Of a DNA stretch of 64,000 nucleotides, positions 63,101 through 64,000 are shown piece by piece. A program made the position numbers and the translations under genes. The DNA lies in the NCBI RefSeq assembly GCF_008692195.1, contig NZ_RXOM01000044.1, positions 112,623-176,622 of the forward strand. Direction: 5' to 3'. The stretch is from Salegentibacter sp. R32. GTDB taxonomy: Bacteria; Bacteroidota; Bacteroidia; Flavobacteriales; Flavobacteriaceae. The notes below the pieces were generated by a model that was not told where the DNA came from, did no database searches, and saw only the letters and a list, made by a program, of their open reading frames with translations. Position 1 is the first letter of the stretch. Each line of letters begins with the position of its first letter.

Positions 63101-64000
63101 GATGGAACCTTCACGCACACTTCGGTAGACGGTACGCAGTTGACCTTCGACGCGAATACGGTGAGCTACACGGACAACACTGACGGCACCTATACCTTCA
63201 CCAACGACAATGGGGAGAGCTTGACCGTGGATGTCATCAACGATGTGGTGACCGACATCCAAAATGAAGGTGACGTTTACGATGAAATCATCAATTTGTT
63301 GGAAAGCAACAGCGATGTACTGACGGACAACGGCGATGGAACCTTCACGCACACTTCGGTAGACGGTACGCAGTTGACCTTCGACGCGAATACGGTGAGC
63401 TACACGGACAACACTGACGGCACCTATACCTTCACCAACGACAATGGGGAGAGCTTGACCGTGGATGTCATCAACGATGTGGTGACCGACATCCAAAATG
63501 AAGGTGACGTTTACGATGAAATCATCAATTTGTTGGAAAGCAACAGCGATGTACTGACGGACAACGGCGATGGAACCTTCACGCACACTTCGGTAGACGG
63601 TACACAATTGACCTTCGACGCGAATACGGTCACTTATACAGAAAACCCCGATGGCAGTTATACGTTCACCAACGACAATGGCGAGAGCTTGACCGTGGAT
63701 ATCATCAATGAGGTAGTGACCGACATCCAAAACGAAGGAGACGTTTACAATGAGATCATCAATTTGTTGGAAAGCAACAGCGATGTACTGACCGACAATG
63801 GCGACGGCACCTTCACGCACACTTCGGTAGACGGTACACAATTGACCTTCGACGCGAATACGGTAACCTATACAGAAAACCCCGATGGCAGTTATACGTT
63901 CACCAACGACAATGGCGAGAGCTTGACCGTGGATATCATCAATGAGGTAGTGACCGACATCCAAAACGAAGGAGACGTTTACAATGAGATCATCAATTTG
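60194..64000 (+). CDS. Giant secreted repeat protein (N-terminal 1,269 codons, continues past window)
   Basis: The frame from the ATG at 60194 is open to the window end. Signal peptide: MRKILLLSITFLFFFYAKSQ. The next 90 residues (VGVGTDLPNPSTQLDVEAQD...KGILIPRV) match the N-terminal pattern common in Bacteroidota surface and fibre-like proteins. From about residue 100 the protein is built of 78-residue repeats, each with two related beta-hairpin motifs (DGSYTFTNDNGESLTVD and DGTFTHTAVDGTQLTFD) and an amphipathic stretch VINDVVTDIQDEGDVYTEIINLL. The repeats are acidic and lack cysteines. It is probably a T9SS-exported adhesin, but the C-terminal sorting domain lies outside the window. Confidence 0.85.
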   Translation, partial: MRKILLLSITFLFFFYAKSQVGVGTDLPNPSTQLDVEAQDKGILIPRVQLESITDQQTISAGNVESLLVFNTQNNAEVVPGYYYWYDGEWRRFLISREYLPETITSLYNNSDGTFTYTNEEGNEVTFDANTVTYTENPEGSYTFTNDNGESLTVDVINDVVTDIQDEGDVYTEIINLLESNSDVLTDNGDGTFTHTAVDGTQLTFDANTVSYTDNTDGTYTFTNDNGESLTVDVINDVVTDIQDEGDVYTEILNLLETNSDVLTDNGDGTFTHTAVDGTQLTFDANTVTYTENPDGSYTFTNDNGESLTVDIINDVVTDIQDEGDVYTEIINLLESNSDVLTYNGDGTFTHTAVDGTQLTFDANTVTYTENPEGSYTFTNDNGESLTVDIINDVVTDIQDEGDVYTEIINLLESNSDVLTDNGDGTFTHTAVDGTQLTFDANTVTYTENPEGSYTFTNDNGESLTVDVINDVVTDIQDEGDVYTEIINLLESNSDVLTDNGDGTFTHTAVDGTQLTFDANTVTYTENPDGTYTFTNDNGESLTVDIINDVVTDIQDGGDVYNEIINLLESNSDVLVDNGDGTFTHTAVDGTQLTFDANTVSYTDNTDGTYTFTNDNGESLTVDVINDVVTDIQDEGDVYNEIINLLESNSDVLTDNGDGTFTHTAVDGTQLTFDANTTSFVENPDGSYTFTNDNGESLTVDVINDVVTNIQDEGDVYTEIINLLESNSDVLTDNGDGTFTHTAVDGTQLTFDANTVTYTENPDGTYTFTNDNGESLTVDVINDVLTDIQDEGDVYTEIINLLESNSDVLTDNGDGTFTHTAVDGTQLTFDANTVTYTENPDGTYTFTNDNGESLTMDVINDVVTDIQNEGDVYTEIINLLESNSDVLTDNGDGTFTHTTVDGTQLTFDANTVSYTNNTDGTYTFTNDNGESLTVDIINDVVTDIQNEGDVYTEIINLLESNSDVLTDNGDGTFTHTSVDGTQLTFDANTVSYTDNTDGTYTFTNDNGESLTVDVINDVVTDIQNEGDVYDEIINLLESNSDVLTDNGDGTFTHTSVDGTQLTFDANTVSYTDNTDGTYTFTNDNGESLTVDVINDVVTDIQNEGDVYDEIINLLESNSDVLTDNGDGTFTHTSVDGTQLTFDANTVTYTENPDGSYTFTNDNGESLTVDIINEVVTDIQNEGDVYNEIINLLESNSDVLTDNGDGTFTHTSVDGTQLTFDANTVTYTENPDGSYTFTNDNGESLTVDIINEVVTDIQNEGDVYNEIINL
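60480..64000 (+). repeat. Exact 234-bp tandem repeat array
   Basis: The marker GACAATGGCGAGAG (or GGGGAG) occurs at 60632, 60866, 61100, 61334, 61568 and so on at every 234 bases to 63908. That is 15 occurrences with no change of period. A degraded half unit precedes the first (60515-60585). The units at 63070-63303 and 63304-63537 are identical, and the identity continues to 63602. The period is 78 codons, so units can be gained or lost without frameshift. The array is visibly richer in G and C than the AT-rich flank. Confidence 0.97.

Noticed and set aside
60850..63964. Long open frames on the minus strand opposite the repeat array, up to 612 codons
   Set aside because: They are mirror frames created by the regular codon pattern of the 234-bp repeats. 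The plus-strand frame has a signal peptide, a recognisable N-terminal domain and runs unbroken through the array.
60480..64000. Array of regularly spaced repeats as a CRISPR locus
   Set aside because: The repeats are 234 bp, contiguous and in frame, with no unique spacers and no cas genes nearby.

Overview
The window is a chromosomal segment of a low-GC member of the Bacteroidota, most likely family Flavobacteriaceae. The evidence is the complete gldKLMN type IX secretion/gliding cluster, a T9SS C-terminal sorting domain, a fused ccoN/ccoO oxidase gene, promoters of the Bacteroidota type (TAnnTTTG at -7), an initiator tRNA without encoded CCA, and many lipoproteins with an SC/GC lipobox. The genus cannot be fixed from sequence alone. 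I saw no insertion sequence, phage, integrase, CRISPR array or rRNA.

Layout. 1-7.9 kb (minus strand): a partial AarF/ABC1 kinase, groL-groS, then secG, a TPR-like gene, lptE and a sigma-54 activator in one tight operon, and miaB. 8-13.2 kb: an LVIVD lipoprotein, topA and an arginase-fold protein whose metal ligands are substituted. 13.3-17.9 kb: gldK, gldL, gldM, gldN. 18-24.4 kb: housekeeping and regulatory genes (FAD oxidoreductase, DUF983, ABC-F ATPase, small CPXCG and DUF1328-like proteins, an AraC regulator, a glycosyltransferase). 24.5-26.3 kb: initiator tRNA, two tandemly duplicated secreted Cys-rich proteins, and a candidate structured leader RNA before a small unknown gene.

26.5-48.7 kb is the most coherent region, a low-oxygen respiration module. 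It holds ccoI, a pdxH-like gene, ccoS, fused ccoNO, ccoQ, ccoP, ccoG, ccoH, a SafE-like membrane protein, an acetyl-CoA hydrolase/transferase, a small membrane protein with a group-3-like truncated hemoglobin, a Usp-hemN operon, and a two-component pair. Five promoters in this stretch carry a FixK/FNR-like palindrome (TGAC-N4-GTCA and variants). In all five, the first base of the palindrome lies exactly 35 bp upstream of the first base of the -7 element. The likely regulator is encoded at the end of the module: a response regulator that joins a receiver domain to a CRP/FNR output domain. Its partner kinase has a PAS domain that aligns without gaps to the FixL heme pocket as I recall it. I infer a compact FixL-FixK-like oxygen circuit in which the FixJ step is absent and the receiver is built into the FixK-like factor. 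This is the best candidate for an undescribed system here.

48.9-60 kb: a small C-terminal-anchor protein, a SpoU methyltransferase, an internally duplicated lipoprotein, a GreA/GreB-like factor, an outer-membrane-associated protein, a hemolysin III homologue, an M1 peptidase, a T9SS-exported beta-helix protein, era and der. 60.2 kb to the end: the start of a giant secreted protein made of exact 78-residue (234-bp) tandem repeats that runs off the window. Many intergenic gaps, above all at 33-38 kb and 46 kb, hold short dispersed palindromic repeats.
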